Assembly (NCBI GenBank): GCA_012841405.1
Contig: DUUT01000203.1
Span: forward strand, 1 to 39,608
Source of the DNA: Chloroflexota bacterium
GTDB lineage: Bacteria > Chloroflexota > Anaerolineae > UBA1429
Length of the DNA stretch: 39,608 bases
Reading direction: 5' to 3'
In this document: positions 25,988 to 34,474 of the stretch, piece by piece
How the letters are laid out: every line of letters starts with the position of its first letter
How positions within the stretch are numbered: the first letter of the stretch is position 1
The notes under the pieces: generated by a model
What the model was told of the DNA's origin: nothing
Databases searched by the model: none
What the model saw: the letters and a program-made list of their open reading frames with translations, nothing else
Made by a program: the position numbers and the translations under genes

Positions 25988-26038
25988 CGCTCCGCACCGT
26001 GCCGCAGCCCCACGACCGATTGCCACAGGAGAACCGCT

Positions 26039-26701
26039 ATGGATGCTCACCCACGCGTACATGTCTCTGGACACCCGCTCATCCAACACAAGCTCACGCT
26101 GCTGCGCGACGTCAACACTGAGCCCAAAAAGTTCAGAGAGTTGGTGCGCGAGGTGGCAATGCTCCTGGCGTACGAGGCTACCGCCGATCTCGCGGTTTCT
26201 CCGCGCTCGGTGACCACGCCTCTCGCCACGGTCGAGGGAAGTCAGCTGCGTGAAAAGATCGGCTTGGTCCCGATCCTTCGCGCAGGCCTCGGCATGGTCG
26301 AGGGGATTTGGGATCTCATGCCTGGCGCCGAAGTGTGGCACATTGGGCTCTATCGCGATGACAAGACGCTCAAGCCCGTGCAGTACTATAACAAGCTACC
26401 CGTCACCCCTACGGTGCAGGTATGTCTCGTCCTTGACCCCATGCTCGCGACGGGTGGATCCGCCGCAGCGACGGTCGGCATCCTCAAGGAATGGGGCGCC
26501 CAGCGCATCAAGTTTGTGGGCATCATCGCTGCCCCTGAGGGGATCAAGGTCCTGTCCGAGGCACACCCCGACGTCGACATCTATGTGGCTGCTGTCGATA
26601 AACGCCTTACGCCACCACCGAGTGGCCCTGGTGACCCTCCCGAGGGGTACATCGTGCCTGGCCTGGGCGACGCGGGCGACCGTCAGTTCGGTACCGGCTG
26701 A
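26039..26701 (+). CDS. upp: Uracil phosphoribosyltransferase
   Basis: A 220-residue type I phosphoribosyltransferase that makes UMP from uracil and PRPP. ATG 26039 has AGGAG upstream (26027-26031). Typical segments are [41 protein letters not shown], the [19 protein letters not shown] loop, the PRPP site [20 protein letters not shown] and the C-terminal [16 protein letters not shown] that binds uracil. About ten residues longer than usual because of [11 protein letters not shown] near 202-212. It follows the por genes after a long hairpin and may share their transcript. Confidence 0.96.
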   Translation: MDAHPRVHVSGHPLIQHKLTLLRDVNTEPKKFRELVREVAMLLAYEATADLAVSPRSVTTPLATVEGSQLREKIGLVPILRAGLGMVEGIWDLMPGAEVWHIGLYRDDKTLKPVQYYNKLPVTPTVQVCLVLDPMLATGGSAAATVGILKEWGAQRIKFVGIIAAPEGIKVLSEAHPDVDIYVAAVDKRLTPPPSGPGDPPEGYIVPGLGDAGDRQFGTG

Positions 26702-26735
26702 GATCGGTAATCAGTGGCCAGAGTGCAGTCAGAAA

Positions 26736-26776
26736 GGCCTTTGTCAGCTCCTAGTCGATAGCAGGAGCGACAGGCC
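26736..26776 (+). terminator. Imperfect hairpin after upp
   Basis: GGCCTTTGTCAGCTCCT (26736-26752) pairs with AGGAGCGACAGGCC (26763-26776) with a few bulges. No T-tract is present. The rest of this 127-base gap is a low-information stretch of CTGA-like words and holds no gene. Confidence 0.4.
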
Positions 26777-26828
26777 GTTCACTGAGAGCTGGCTGCTGAA
26801 CACGGACCACTGAATACTGAGCGCTCTT

Positions 26829-27863
26829 ATGCCTACGACGCACGCGATCCTCGTCTTGTTGTTGTCTGCCGGGCTTACGTATGTGCTCACTCCCCTAGCC
26901 ATCCGTCTCGGCCTTCGGCACAACCTTGTGGATGTGCCCGGTGGCCGCCGGAAGCATAGGGGTAGCCTCGTGCGCATCGGCAGCCTGGGCATCTACCCAG
27001 CGTTCGCTATTGCCGTCCTATTCACCCTCGGCTTGCCGCGCCGAGACCCCCTCGAGGTCACGCGCATTGCCGGTGTCCTTCTCTCCTTGGGCGTGGTGTG
27101 GGTGTACGGTCTCCTCGATGACCGCTATCGCTTGCCCGCATGGCTCCACCTCGTGGTGTTGACAACGGCGTCGCTGATTGCCATCGCGTTCAAGGTGTTC
27201 GTCGAGATGTTTAACAACCCCTTCACCGACATGCAGGTGAAGGTAGACTGGTACCTGATGACGCCCCTCACCATCGCCTGGCTGGTGGGCATGGCCACAA
27301 CGGTCAACGAGGTAGACGGCATCGATGGTCTGGCTACGGGAGTGACGGCAATCGCCGCGCTGATCCTGTGCATCCACATGGTACGGCTCGAGCAGCATAC
27401 CGTTGCCCTCCTCCCCTTGGCCCTCTTTGGGTGCTGCCTCGGGTTTCTGCCCTACAACTTTTACAACGCCCGCATCATCCTCGGCGGAGGCGCCTTTGTG
27501 CTCGGCTATGCCCTCGGCACGCTGTCCATCGTGGCAGGGGCCAAGGTTGCCACCGCCCTACTCGTCGTCTGGATGCCGATCCTCGACTTTGTCTGGCAGC
27601 TGTACTGTCGCTGGCGTCGGGGGCAGAGTATGAGCCTCGGCGATCGCGGCCACCTCCATTTCCGCCTCCAGGACCTTGGTTGGTCCTCGCAGCAAATTGT
27701 TCTCCTCTACTACGTCATCACCGCCGCGCTCGGGTCGGCGGCGCTGCTCATCTCTTCCCGCCTACTCAAGCTCGGCGTCATGGTGGTGGGCGGTCTCCTC
27801 ATCATGACGTTGCTTGTTGCTCTCCGCCGCCATACCGGCGACGCAACGCCGACGGGTCACTAA
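26829..27863 (+). CDS. WecA/TagO-like polyprenyl-phosphate sugar-1-phosphate transferase, divergent catalytic loop
   Basis: A 344-residue polytopic membrane protein with about ten hydrophobic segments. The family normally moves GlcNAc-1-phosphate or a similar sugar phosphate from a UDP-sugar to undecaprenyl phosphate, the first step in wall or surface polymer synthesis. Motifs kept are DVPGGRRKHRG, Asp97-Asp98 in LLDDRYRLP, Asn160-E-V-Asp163-G-I-Asp166-G, and the cytosolic HLHFRL (His275, His277). The otherwise near-universal GDxGS-type loop after NF-x-x-A-R/K-I is here LGGGAFVLG (Gly219-Gly221): the Asp is gone and the loop is one residue shorter. It may be inactive or use another chemistry. 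It is not in a polysaccharide cluster. Confidence 0.88.
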   Translation: MPTTHAILVLLLSAGLTYVLTPLAIRLGLRHNLVDVPGGRRKHRGSLVRIGSLGIYPAFAIAVLFTLGLPRRDPLEVTRIAGVLLSLGVVWVYGLLDDRYRLPAWLHLVVLTTASLIAIAFKVFVEMFNNPFTDMQVKVDWYLMTPLTIAWLVGMATTVNEVDGIDGLATGVTAIAALILCIHMVRLEQHTVALLPLALFGCCLGFLPYNFYNARIILGGGAFVLGYALGTLSIVAGAKVATALLVVWMPILDFVWQLYCRWRRGQSMSLGDRGHLHFRLQDLGWSSQQIVLLYYVITAALGSAALLISSRLLKLGVMVVGGLLIMTLLVALRRHTGDATPTGH

Positions 27864-28028
27864 CCACCGCCCACCATTGCTACGGCCCCCTCCGGTACGT
27901 CACTCCGCCCCACTTCGCATGGCCTAGCATGCCCTACAGGCACGGTGCTTGGGAGTGAGAGGTTGCAGCACATACGACTATGCGAAGTCGCTACACTTCA
28001 AGCCCGGCGCCCATGTCCGATTTACACA

Positions 28029-28063
28029 CAGGCCACGGTGCCTGCGTGTAGGACTGTGGCCTG
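28029..28063. terminator. Hairpin between the WecA-like gene and mobB
   Basis: CAGGCCACGGT (28029-28039) pairs with 28053-28063 (one G-U) over 11 base pairs with a 13-base loop. It lies in the 271-base gap between convergent genes, which otherwise holds nothing recognisable. T-tracts are absent. Confidence 0.4.
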
Positions 28064-28134
28064 CACTGTGACGATGATGGGGCGCACGTCCTAGGCTTTA
28101 CCTGTTGCAAAGCGCCCCGTGGGCATTCGACAGG

Positions 28135-28689
28135 TCACTCCCCTGCGGTTGGGGAGATGATGCCGAGCTCCTCCAACAGTGTCAGCACGCCCTCGACGTC
28201 ATTCCGCCGAAAGAGAGGGGCCTCTGCTGCATCCGCCTCCAGATCATCCGAGACGAGGGCCAGGAGCTGCCCCTCCGGCGTAATGCGTCCGTCGGCGGTC
28301 CACGCTTGGCGCGTCGTTACCTCGATCTTGGGCCCACGATGGCGCTTGAACCCCTCGATGATGGCAAGATCCATCCCCGCCGGCAGACGCGCGAGAAGCT
28401 CCTCAAGCTCTGCGTCATCGTCCCGTTCCTCGATCATGGCCACACGGCCCGGCGCCGAGATCATGACGACGCTGCTGCCAGCATGCCGGTAGCGCCAGGT
28501 GTCGGTACCCTCGCGATCGATGTCAAACTCGGAACGCGCGTGCTTGATGGTGGCCACCCGCATGCCACGCCGCTTGAGCACCTCGAGGAGCCGCTCAACA
28601 AACGCTGTCTTGCCGACGTTGTGCCAGCCCACCACCGAGATGGTGGTTATCCCTCCATTACCTGGCGCTGTCGAACTCTTGGTGTGCAA
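28135..28689 (-). CDS. mobB: Molybdopterin-guanine dinucleotide biosynthesis adaptor MobB
   Basis: A 184-residue P-loop GTP-binding protein that assists attachment of GMP to molybdopterin. The start is TTG 28689 with GGAGG nine bases upstream, inside the 3' end of the HPr-EI gene (32-base overlap). Motifs are the P-loop VVGWHNVGKTAFVERLL, ATIKHARSEFDIDREGTDTW, the RYRHAGSSVVMISAPGR segment and DLAIIEGFKRHRGPKIEV. It is the last gene of the phosphotransferase operon. No other molybdenum-cofactor gene is in the window, so its place behind a sugar transport system is unexpected. Confidence 0.93.
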   Translation of the reverse strand: MHTKSSTAPGNGGITTISVVGWHNVGKTAFVERLLEVLKRRGMRVATIKHARSEFDIDREGTDTWRYRHAGSSVVMISAPGRVAMIEERDDDAELEELLARLPAGMDLAIIEGFKRHRGPKIEVTTRQAWTADGRITPEGQLLALVSDDLEADAAEAPLFRRNDVEGVLTLLEELGIISPTAGE

Positions 28690-30682
28690 TGCTGCGTCCC
28701 TCCCAGCCCTCGGGCCAGTCTTTTATGGTGATGTCGCGCGATGCGAGATCCCGTCGCCAGCGCTCCAAACGCGCCAAGACCTCCCGCACATCCCTCATCC
28801 CTACCACGTCTCGTGCCACCCGGCGTACCTCGGCCCCATCCACCGCCTCCAAGGCCTGCCTCACGATCGGCACCCGATCCGGTGCGATGCTCAGACCATC
28901 CACGCCGATTCCCCACAGCAGCAGCGCGTCAGGAAGCTGCCCCGCTGCCTCACCGCACACCGTCACCGGCACGCCAGCGTCCCGCGCACGGCGCGTAACG
29001 TCTGCCACCAGGCGCAGAGCCACGGGCTGCAGCGTCGGCAGCACTACCACACTCCCACGTTCGCGGTTCCCACCAAACAAGAGCACCGCTAGATCGTTCG
29101 CGCCGATGGCAACCTCATTGGCGCCGGGCAGCAGTTCGGCGATATCCAGCGCCGCGGATGGCGTTTCCACCAACAAGCTCACACGCGTGGCGACGCCCAA
29201 CGCCCCCGCCACCTCGTGCCAGTGCCCCAGAATCGCTTCCCAATCAGCGCGCGTGGCGACCATGGGGACCATGATGGTCACCTCGCTCGCGACAGTGCTC
29301 GCCACGCGCGCCAGAGCACGCAGGTGGGGCACCGCCAGCGCTGGATACCGCGCGAGCAACCCCGCTCCGCGCCACCTTTGGCTGTCGATGCCGAACAGCG
29401 GCACGAGGTAGGGTGGCACCTTGTCGCCGCCGAGATCCGCCAGGCGCAGGGTCAGGCGCCGCCCACCACAGGCCATCGCCAGCTCGCGAAACGCCTGGTA
29501 CTGCTCTTCCTCATCCGGCGGCACATCGCGGCCCAAAAAGAGCCGTTCCGTACGGGTCAGGCCGATTCCTTTGGCCCCAGCATCCAGGGCGCGACGCACC
29601 TCATCCGGGGTGTCGGCGTTGGCCCACAGGATCGGGCCCTTCGCCTCGACGCGAGAGGGAGCTCGCCAACGCTCCACAGCCGCGTCCGTCACCTCCTCCA
29701 GGGCATCTGGGTCGATCACGAGCTGCCCACGCCCGCCATCGACGCGCACCAGCAGCCCCTCATCGACCTCTGCCGCCACCGTCGCCAGCATCTCTGCGTC
29801 AATGCCCACCACCATCGGCACGCGCAGGGCACGTGCAACCACTGTCGCGTGCGACTGCGCGCTGCCCAGGACCGTCGCCACTCCTGCGAGCTGCTCGCGC
29901 GGCCACTCGAGGAGCTCAGAGGGTGACACCTGGTAGCCGACGAGGACGATCGGGCCCTCGTATGGCGACTCCAGAGCATCCGGCTGGCGGTGCGTCAAGA
30001 TTCTGCCGACGCGGGTGCCAACATCCCGGAGCACCTCGCGCAACCCCTCGGTGGGACCATCCCCCGCAGTGGAGGGTAGCACCGGGCCGGGTTGCCGACT
30101 CGCCGCCCATACGGCAGCCTCGGCGCTCAGCCCTTGGTTACGGATACTGTCTTCCAGGAGTTCGACCCAGACGGCATTATCAAGGAGCGCGCGCTCGGCA
30201 TAGAGAACGCTACTCGCTTGGCCGATGGCGCGCGCTGCCCACACTTCCAGAGCCTCCAGCTGCGCCCGTGCCTCCGCCAGGGCCTGGTGGAGCCGGCGAA
30301 TCTCTGCCGCGTGATCCAGCCAGCCTCGCGTGACCAGCATCTCGCCGACATCGACGGCGATGACGCCCCGCCCGATGCCCACACCGGGCGCCACGCCCCT
30401 ACCACGATAGATCCTCTGCTGTCGCGAGGCGGTAAGCAGCGCCCGTACCTGCTCGAGCGCCGCCTCGGCCTCGTCGCCCTCCACCACGACGCGCACCCGG
30501 CCCCCGACACTCACACCCAGCCCAAGCAGCGAGACGAGACTCGTCGCATCGGCAGCACGATCACCATGGGTGATGGTGACACGTGCCCCCAGGCGCCGCA
30601 CTGCCTGGACGATGCGAGCCGCTGTGCGCGCATGAAGCCCGCCAGGTGCCGACACGGTGACCCATCGCTCCACCACGCTCAT
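28658..30682 (-). CDS. ptsI: HPr-Enzyme I fusion of the phosphotransferase system
   Basis: A 674-residue fusion of both general PTS proteins. Residues 1 to about 88 are an HPr domain with phospho-acceptor His17 in GGLHARTAARIV and a Ser48 at the position of regulatory Ser46. Residues about 92-660 are Enzyme I: N-terminal GVAPGVGIGRGV, phospho-His278 in GSAQSHATVVARAL, the PEP-binding LTRTERLFLGRDVPPDEEEQ and LADLGGDKVPPYL, VETPSAALDIAELLPG and the active-site Cys576 in VTVCGEAAG. In the dimer region the usual GTNDLxQYTxAxDR reads GANDLAVLLFGGNRER, a departure. It would take phosphate from PEP and pass it to IIA. It follows the IIC-IID gene by 12 bases. Confidence 0.94.
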   Translation of the reverse strand: MSVVERWVTVSAPGGLHARTAARIVQAVRRLGARVTITHGDRAADATSLVSLLGLGVSVGGRVRVVVEGDEAEAALEQVRALLTASRQQRIYRGRGVAPGVGIGRGVIAVDVGEMLVTRGWLDHAAEIRRLHQALAEARAQLEALEVWAARAIGQASSVLYAERALLDNAVWVELLEDSIRNQGLSAEAAVWAASRQPGPVLPSTAGDGPTEGLREVLRDVGTRVGRILTHRQPDALESPYEGPIVLVGYQVSPSELLEWPREQLAGVATVLGSAQSHATVVARALRVPMVVGIDAEMLATVAAEVDEGLLVRVDGGRGQLVIDPDALEEVTDAAVERWRAPSRVEAKGPILWANADTPDEVRRALDAGAKGIGLTRTERLFLGRDVPPDEEEQYQAFRELAMACGGRRLTLRLADLGGDKVPPYLVPLFGIDSQRWRGAGLLARYPALAVPHLRALARVASTVASEVTIMVPMVATRADWEAILGHWHEVAGALGVATRVSLLVETPSAALDIAELLPGANEVAIGANDLAVLLFGGNRERGSVVVLPTLQPVALRLVADVTRRARDAGVPVTVCGEAAGQLPDALLLWGIGVDGLSIAPDRVPIVRQALEAVDGAEVRRVARDVVGMRDVREVLARLERWRRDLASRDITIKDWPEGWEGRSIAHQEFDSAR

Positions 30683-30694
30683 TCGCCCCTTCGC

Positions 30695-32395
30695 TCACCA
30701 CCAGGGCCACAGCGCCCGCCACAGCGCCACAGCGAGGCCAATCCCATAGGCGGCGAGCGTGATCCGTCTCTGGCGCCCGCCCCAGTGCCGTAACGCCAAC
30801 AGCACCAGCACCAGTGCCACCGCCGGCAAGCCATACAGCGCCTGGTCTAAGAGGGAGGCTGTCGCCACCGCGTCGCCAGCTGTTACTGGTAGCAGCAATC
30901 CCGCCACGGGCCCCACCGTCAGAACGCCCAACACAATGGCACTGGCGCACTCGGCGCCCACTACCAGGCGTCGCCAGCCGGCACCACGCAGTACATCGAG
31001 CACCCCCGCAAGCCCACCGTGGTAGCCTCGCTGAAATGCCCACCCACTGACACCCCAAACCACAACCGCCATGACGAGGCAGTACGCGATGACACTGCGT
31101 CCTCCTACCACCGGGGCCGCCGCCACCGCCAGGGCCACAGCGAGCGTCCCTATCGCACCATGGATCACCGTGTCCCCGACGCCCGAGACCGGCCCTGTCA
31201 GCCGCGTACGCACTGCCTCTGTAGCGCTCGGCGTGCTGTTCTGTCGACGTGCCTCCTGGCGCGCCAGCACGCCAACAACCGCGGCGCCGAGGTTCGGCTC
31301 GACATTAAAGGGCGCGAGGTAGCGAACCAGCGCGCTCGCCAACTCGGAGCGGGTCGTATAGACGCGACGCAGCACCGGCGCGAGCGCATGCGCCAACGCG
31401 ACACCCTGCAAGCGTTCCTCGCTATAGCTGGCGTGGGAAAAGAACATCCAGGTGAGGAGACTCGCCCGGCGGTCTGCCGGACGTACGGCGCCGCTTTCCA
31501 CGGGCTCGCCGATTCTCTCGACGCGGCGAGCCCCCGCGGTAGGCGCTTCCCTTGTGATCCACGGCAGCACCATCGCCACCAGCGCTCCGAGCCCGCCGCC
31601 GAGGACCGCCATCTCGCGTCCCGTCGCGGTCAGAGCCGCGCCCGCCGCCACGAGGTAGCATGCCGCCGTTCGCCGCGTCCACACGAGAGCCAATCCGTTG
31701 GCTACTCCCATGGCCACAAGGAGCCGCCCCGTCAGGTCGAGGCCGGCGATGGCCCACTCTGGTGCCATGGCCGGTACGCCGCGAGCCGCCTGCGGAGCCA
31801 GATAGGCTACCGTCAGTGCCGGCACCCAAGCGAGCAGCACCAGCATCGCTTGAGGGATGAGCACGTTGCAGCGGGCAATCCCCCGCACATCGCCCCGCCG
31901 CGCATAGCGCATCGCTCGCCGCGCAGGAAGATTGCTCCAGCGCAGCCGCACACGGTATAGCCCGTATCCCAGCAGCCCAAGCGGAAGGCTCACCGCCAGT
32001 GACGCCGTGGAGCTCATGCCCGTCGTCAGAGCGATTGTCGTGCCCGCATAGCCTACGAGCGCCATATCCGTCGGCAGCGCTCCACCCGTGCCCAGGAACC
32101 CCAGAAAGGCGAGGTTCAGCACCGCTCCGACGCGTACACCCGCCTGCGGATCGCCCAGGATGACGCCAACGAGTGCCCCAGCGACGAGGGGGCGGTACAG
32201 CGTCCAGTACCCCAGCCCGGCTAACCACGCGCTCTGCGAGAGGTAGTAGCAGAGCCCGATGAGCGCCGCCGTCCCGAGGCTAACGAGGGGTCCGCCTCTG
32301 ATGGGAGTCGGTACGCTCTCTCTTGTGCTCAACAGCAGCAGGGCGATGATCAGGCCCAGCCCAATCGCCGCCCCCAACCAATCTAGTCTGCCCAC
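30695..32395 (-). CDS. PTS mannose-family IIC-IID fusion permease
   Basis: A 566-residue membrane protein from GTG 32395, which overlaps the end of the IIB gene by 13 bases; the frame is open to 32500, inside IIB. The N-terminal part (about 1-255) is a IIC domain with several hydrophobic helices (GPLVSLGTAALIGLCYYLSQ, GDPQAGVRVGAVLNLAFLGF). After a linker, residues about 300-566 are IID: FFSHASYSEERLQGVALAHA, YLAPFNVEPNLGAAVVGVLA and the family-defining GPVSGVGDTVIHGAIG. IIC and IID are usually separate proteins, so one fused chain is unusual. It would form the sugar channel. Substrate is not readable. Confidence 0.88.
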   Translation of the reverse strand: MGRLDWLGAAIGLGLIIALLLLSTRESVPTPIRGGPLVSLGTAALIGLCYYLSQSAWLAGLGYWTLYRPLVAGALVGVILGDPQAGVRVGAVLNLAFLGFLGTGGALPTDMALVGYAGTTIALTTGMSSTASLAVSLPLGLLGYGLYRVRLRWSNLPARRAMRYARRGDVRGIARCNVLIPQAMLVLLAWVPALTVAYLAPQAARGVPAMAPEWAIAGLDLTGRLLVAMGVANGLALVWTRRTAACYLVAAGAALTATGREMAVLGGGLGALVAMVLPWITREAPTAGARRVERIGEPVESGAVRPADRRASLLTWMFFSHASYSEERLQGVALAHALAPVLRRVYTTRSELASALVRYLAPFNVEPNLGAAVVGVLARQEARRQNSTPSATEAVRTRLTGPVSGVGDTVIHGAIGTLAVALAVAAAPVVGGRSVIAYCLVMAVVVWGVSGWAFQRGYHGGLAGVLDVLRGAGWRRLVVGAECASAIVLGVLTVGPVAGLLLPVTAGDAVATASLLDQALYGLPAVALVLVLLALRHWGGRQRRITLAAYGIGLAVALWRALWPWW

Positions 32396-32925
32396 TCGCG
32401 AGGCTGGCGCACCTTTGCCAGCGTCACGGCGCCGTCCGACGGCAGGGCCTGCAGTTCCACGTCCACTCCTGCCCGCTCCAGATATCGCAGCGCCTCCCAT
32501 TCTATCCGGCTCACACTCACCTGCTGGCCGATACGCGCACGATCCGGCGCCCCGCCCACGGCCCCCACATTCAGGCGTTCGTACTGAATTCCGCTATCGA
32601 ACAGCCGCCGTGCGCTCTGCGGATCGCGGACGAGCACGATGGTGCCATCGAGCGGCAGACGTCCATCCAGAAACGCCGACGCCGCCTCTCCGACGGCACC
32701 GACCCATATGTCGATCCCTGGCGGCTGAGCCGCTCGCAGGGCCGCTCTGCCGAGCTCGTCTCCAGCCAAGGTATCATCGGCGATAACAATGCGCTGTGGC
32801 CGTAACGCCCTCGCCCAGTTGAGGGTGACCTGCCCATGGAGAAAGCGGTCATCGACCCGCACCAGCGCGAGGCGCTCCCAGCGCAGCTCGGTATCCTCGT
32901 CCTCAGTTGGCATCGCTGTAACCAC
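32383..32925 (-). CDS. PTS mannose-family IIB component
   Basis: A 180-residue cytosolic phosphocarrier. GTG 32925 shares its first base with the stop of the IIA gene; ATG 32913 is an alternative. The phospho-acceptor His30 lies in the defining motif VRVDDRFLHGQVTLNWA, followed by RIVIADDTLAGDELGRAALR and LVRDPQSARRLFDSGIQYER and LNVGAVGGAPDRARIG. The C-terminal domain (EWEALRYLERAGVDVELQAL) matches the family. It passes phosphate from IIA to the sugar at the IIC-IID channel. The tight overlaps at both ends show that it is translated with its partners. Confidence 0.93.
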   Translation of the reverse strand: MVTAMPTEDEDTELRWERLALVRVDDRFLHGQVTLNWARALRPQRIVIADDTLAGDELGRAALRAAQPPGIDIWVGAVGEAASAFLDGRLPLDGTIVLVRDPQSARRLFDSGIQYERLNVGAVGGAPDRARIGQQVSVSRIEWEALRYLERAGVDVELQALPSDGAVTLAKVRQPREWAD

Positions 32926-33338
32926 TACAAGTCGTCACGCACGCTTTCCCGTACCTGTTGCAGGCCCACGGAGGCCACGTGGAGTGCCAGGTCCCTCGCG
33001 GTTGTATGGCCCTCACACGACAGCAACGCGTCGACGACCATCGCCAGGTTCACGCCGCTCACCACGACACATGCCTTTGGCCGCGGCAGCTCTTCGCTCA
33101 GCATTGAGGCCACACGGTGGGGTGTTCCTCCGAGGAGGTCTGTCAGCACCAGCCACTCGGCCGGAGCATCGTCTCCCGTCGTGAGCGAACTGAGGAGGCG
33201 CTCTCTGAACGCCTCCGGAGCCTCGTCGGTCCCCAGTTCGAGCGCATGGGCGTTGGGGCAGGCTCCGGCGATCAGTTCCGCCGTACTGAGTAGCGCGCTA
33301 GCAAGGTTTCCGTGTGAGACTACCACCACACCAACCAC
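32925..33338 (-). CDS. PTS mannose-family IIA component
   Basis: A 137-residue cytosolic phosphocarrier, first gene of the operon, starting at GTG 33338 with GGGAGG six bases upstream. His9 in VVVVSHGNLASALL is the phospho-acceptor. The family pattern continues with ELIAGACPNAHALEL, the TDLLGGTPHRVASMLS segment and VVVSGVNLAMVVDALL. It should receive phosphate from the HPr domain encoded two genes downstream and pass it to IIB. A DhaM-like role in dihydroxyacetone phosphorylation is less likely because IIB and IIC-IID genes are attached. Confidence 0.93.
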   Translation of the reverse strand: MVGVVVVSHGNLASALLSTAELIAGACPNAHALELGTDEAPEAFRERLLSSLTTGDDAPAEWLVLTDLLGGTPHRVASMLSEELPRPKACVVVSGVNLAMVVDALLSCEGHTTARDLALHVASVGLQQVRESVRDDL

Positions 33339-33382
33339 TGCGGACCTCCCTCACGATGCTCCGTCAGTCGTCACCACAATCG

Positions 33383-33411
33383 AGTATATGTGCGCCCTCA
33401 GAGGGTGTCAA
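33383..33411 (-). promoter_or_regulatory. Promoter of the PTS-mobB operon
   Basis: On the minus strand a perfect TTGACA (33411-33406) and TATACT (33388-33383) are spaced by 17 bases. Transcription should start near 33376, leaving a leader of about 38 bases before GTG 33338. Confidence 0.85.
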
Positions 33412-33479
33412 CGTATGGTCCCTGCTGTGATCGGGGCTCCTACGCTATGCGCCCCCGGTGCCGCCCCTCCCCGCACCGT

Positions 33480-33508
33480 TTGACCACGTACCAGGCATAC
33501 ACTATCAT
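33480..33508 (+). promoter_or_regulatory. Promoter of the lar operon
   Basis: TTGACC (33480-33485) and TATCAT (33503-33508) with a 17-base spacer. Start near 33515; this rules out earlier in-frame starts at 33458 and fixes larE at ATG 33602. The PTS promoter points the other way with its -35 only 69 bases off. Confidence 0.75.
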
Positions 33509-33601
33509 TACGCAATGACCGGCGCCCGCCGCGGACCGTTACGTAGCGCTGGTCGCTCGTCCACGCCGATGCCGCCCTTTGGGCGAGAACGTGAGCAGGT
33601 G

Positions 33602-34474
33602 ATGTCCAGCACCTCTGGGATTGATAGACAAACGACGCTTGACCAGCGTGAACAGCGCCTCCACGAGATCCTCGCACGCCTCGGGCGCGTGGCGGTCGCC
33701 TTCAGTGGCGGTGTCGATAGCAGCTATCTCTTGGCCGCCGCCGTCGACACCCTCGGCCGCGACCACGTCATCGCCCTGACGGCCGACTCGCCGCTGGTGC
33801 CCAACAGCGAGAGAGACACCGCAGTGGCGGTTGCCCGCCAGCTTGGGGCCGAGCATCGCCTCGTCCCTTTTGACGAGTTGGCCATCCCCGGAGTCGTCGA
33901 GAACTCGCCGCAACGCTGCTACTACTGCAAGCGGGCTCGCTTTGAGGCCCTGTACGCTCTGCTGCGCGACGCCGCATCGGATGGCGATGCCACCGAGGCC
34001 GTCCTCGTACACGGAGAGAATGTGGATGATGGCGATGACTTTCGGCCGGGCGCGGTGGCCGCGAGGGAGCTCGGCGTTCGTGCCCCCCTCGCAGAAGCGG
34101 GCTTGACCAAGGCCGACATCCGCACCCTCTCCCGGCGGCGCGGCCTGCCCACCTGGGACCATCCGGCGGCAGCGTGCCTCGCGTCGCGCTTTCCCTATGG
34201 CACGCCCATCACGCGCCAGGGTCTGGAGCGCGTCGAACGAGCCGAGAGCACTTTGCAGGCGCTGACAGGCTTGCGCCAGGTGCGGGTACGTGATCACTAT
34301 CCCGTTGCCCGCATCGAGGCGCCGCCCGATGCCATTGCCCGTCTGGCCGAGGACAACCTCCGGCGCCGTATCCATGACGCGCTGGTGGCAGCGGGCTATC
34401 GTTACATCACCCTGGACCTGCTTGGATACCGTATGGGGAGCCTCAATGAAGCAATCGAAGAGCCTGACCGATAG
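33602..34474 (+). CDS. larE: LarE-type ATP-dependent sulfur transferase (nickel-pincer cofactor synthesis)
   Basis: A 290-residue PP-loop enzyme. ATG 33602 lies downstream of the mapped promoter and fits the family length. The ATP pyrophosphatase motif FSGGVDSS (34-41) is intact, with TADSPLVPNSE, then ENSPQRCYYCKRARFEALY (Cys106, Cys109) and HPAAACLASRFPYGTPIT (Cys192). LarE adenylates the carboxylates of the pyridinium mononucleotide and replaces them with thio groups. In the lactobacillus enzyme one Cys in the ACLASR-type segment is sacrificed; here three conserved cysteines are present, as reported for iron-sulfur LarE proteins that can turn over. That assignment is inferred. larB follows with a 29-base overlap. 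Confidence 0.92.
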   Translation: MSSTSGIDRQTTLDQREQRLHEILARLGRVAVAFSGGVDSSYLLAAAVDTLGRDHVIALTADSPLVPNSERDTAVAVARQLGAEHRLVPFDELAIPGVVENSPQRCYYCKRARFEALYALLRDAASDGDATEAVLVHGENVDDGDDFRPGAVAARELGVRAPLAEAGLTKADIRTLSRRRGLPTWDHPAAACLASRFPYGTPITRQGLERVERAESTLQALTGLRQVRVRDHYPVARIEAPPDAIARLAEDNLRRRIHDALVAAGYRYITLDLLGYRMGSLNEAIEEPDR

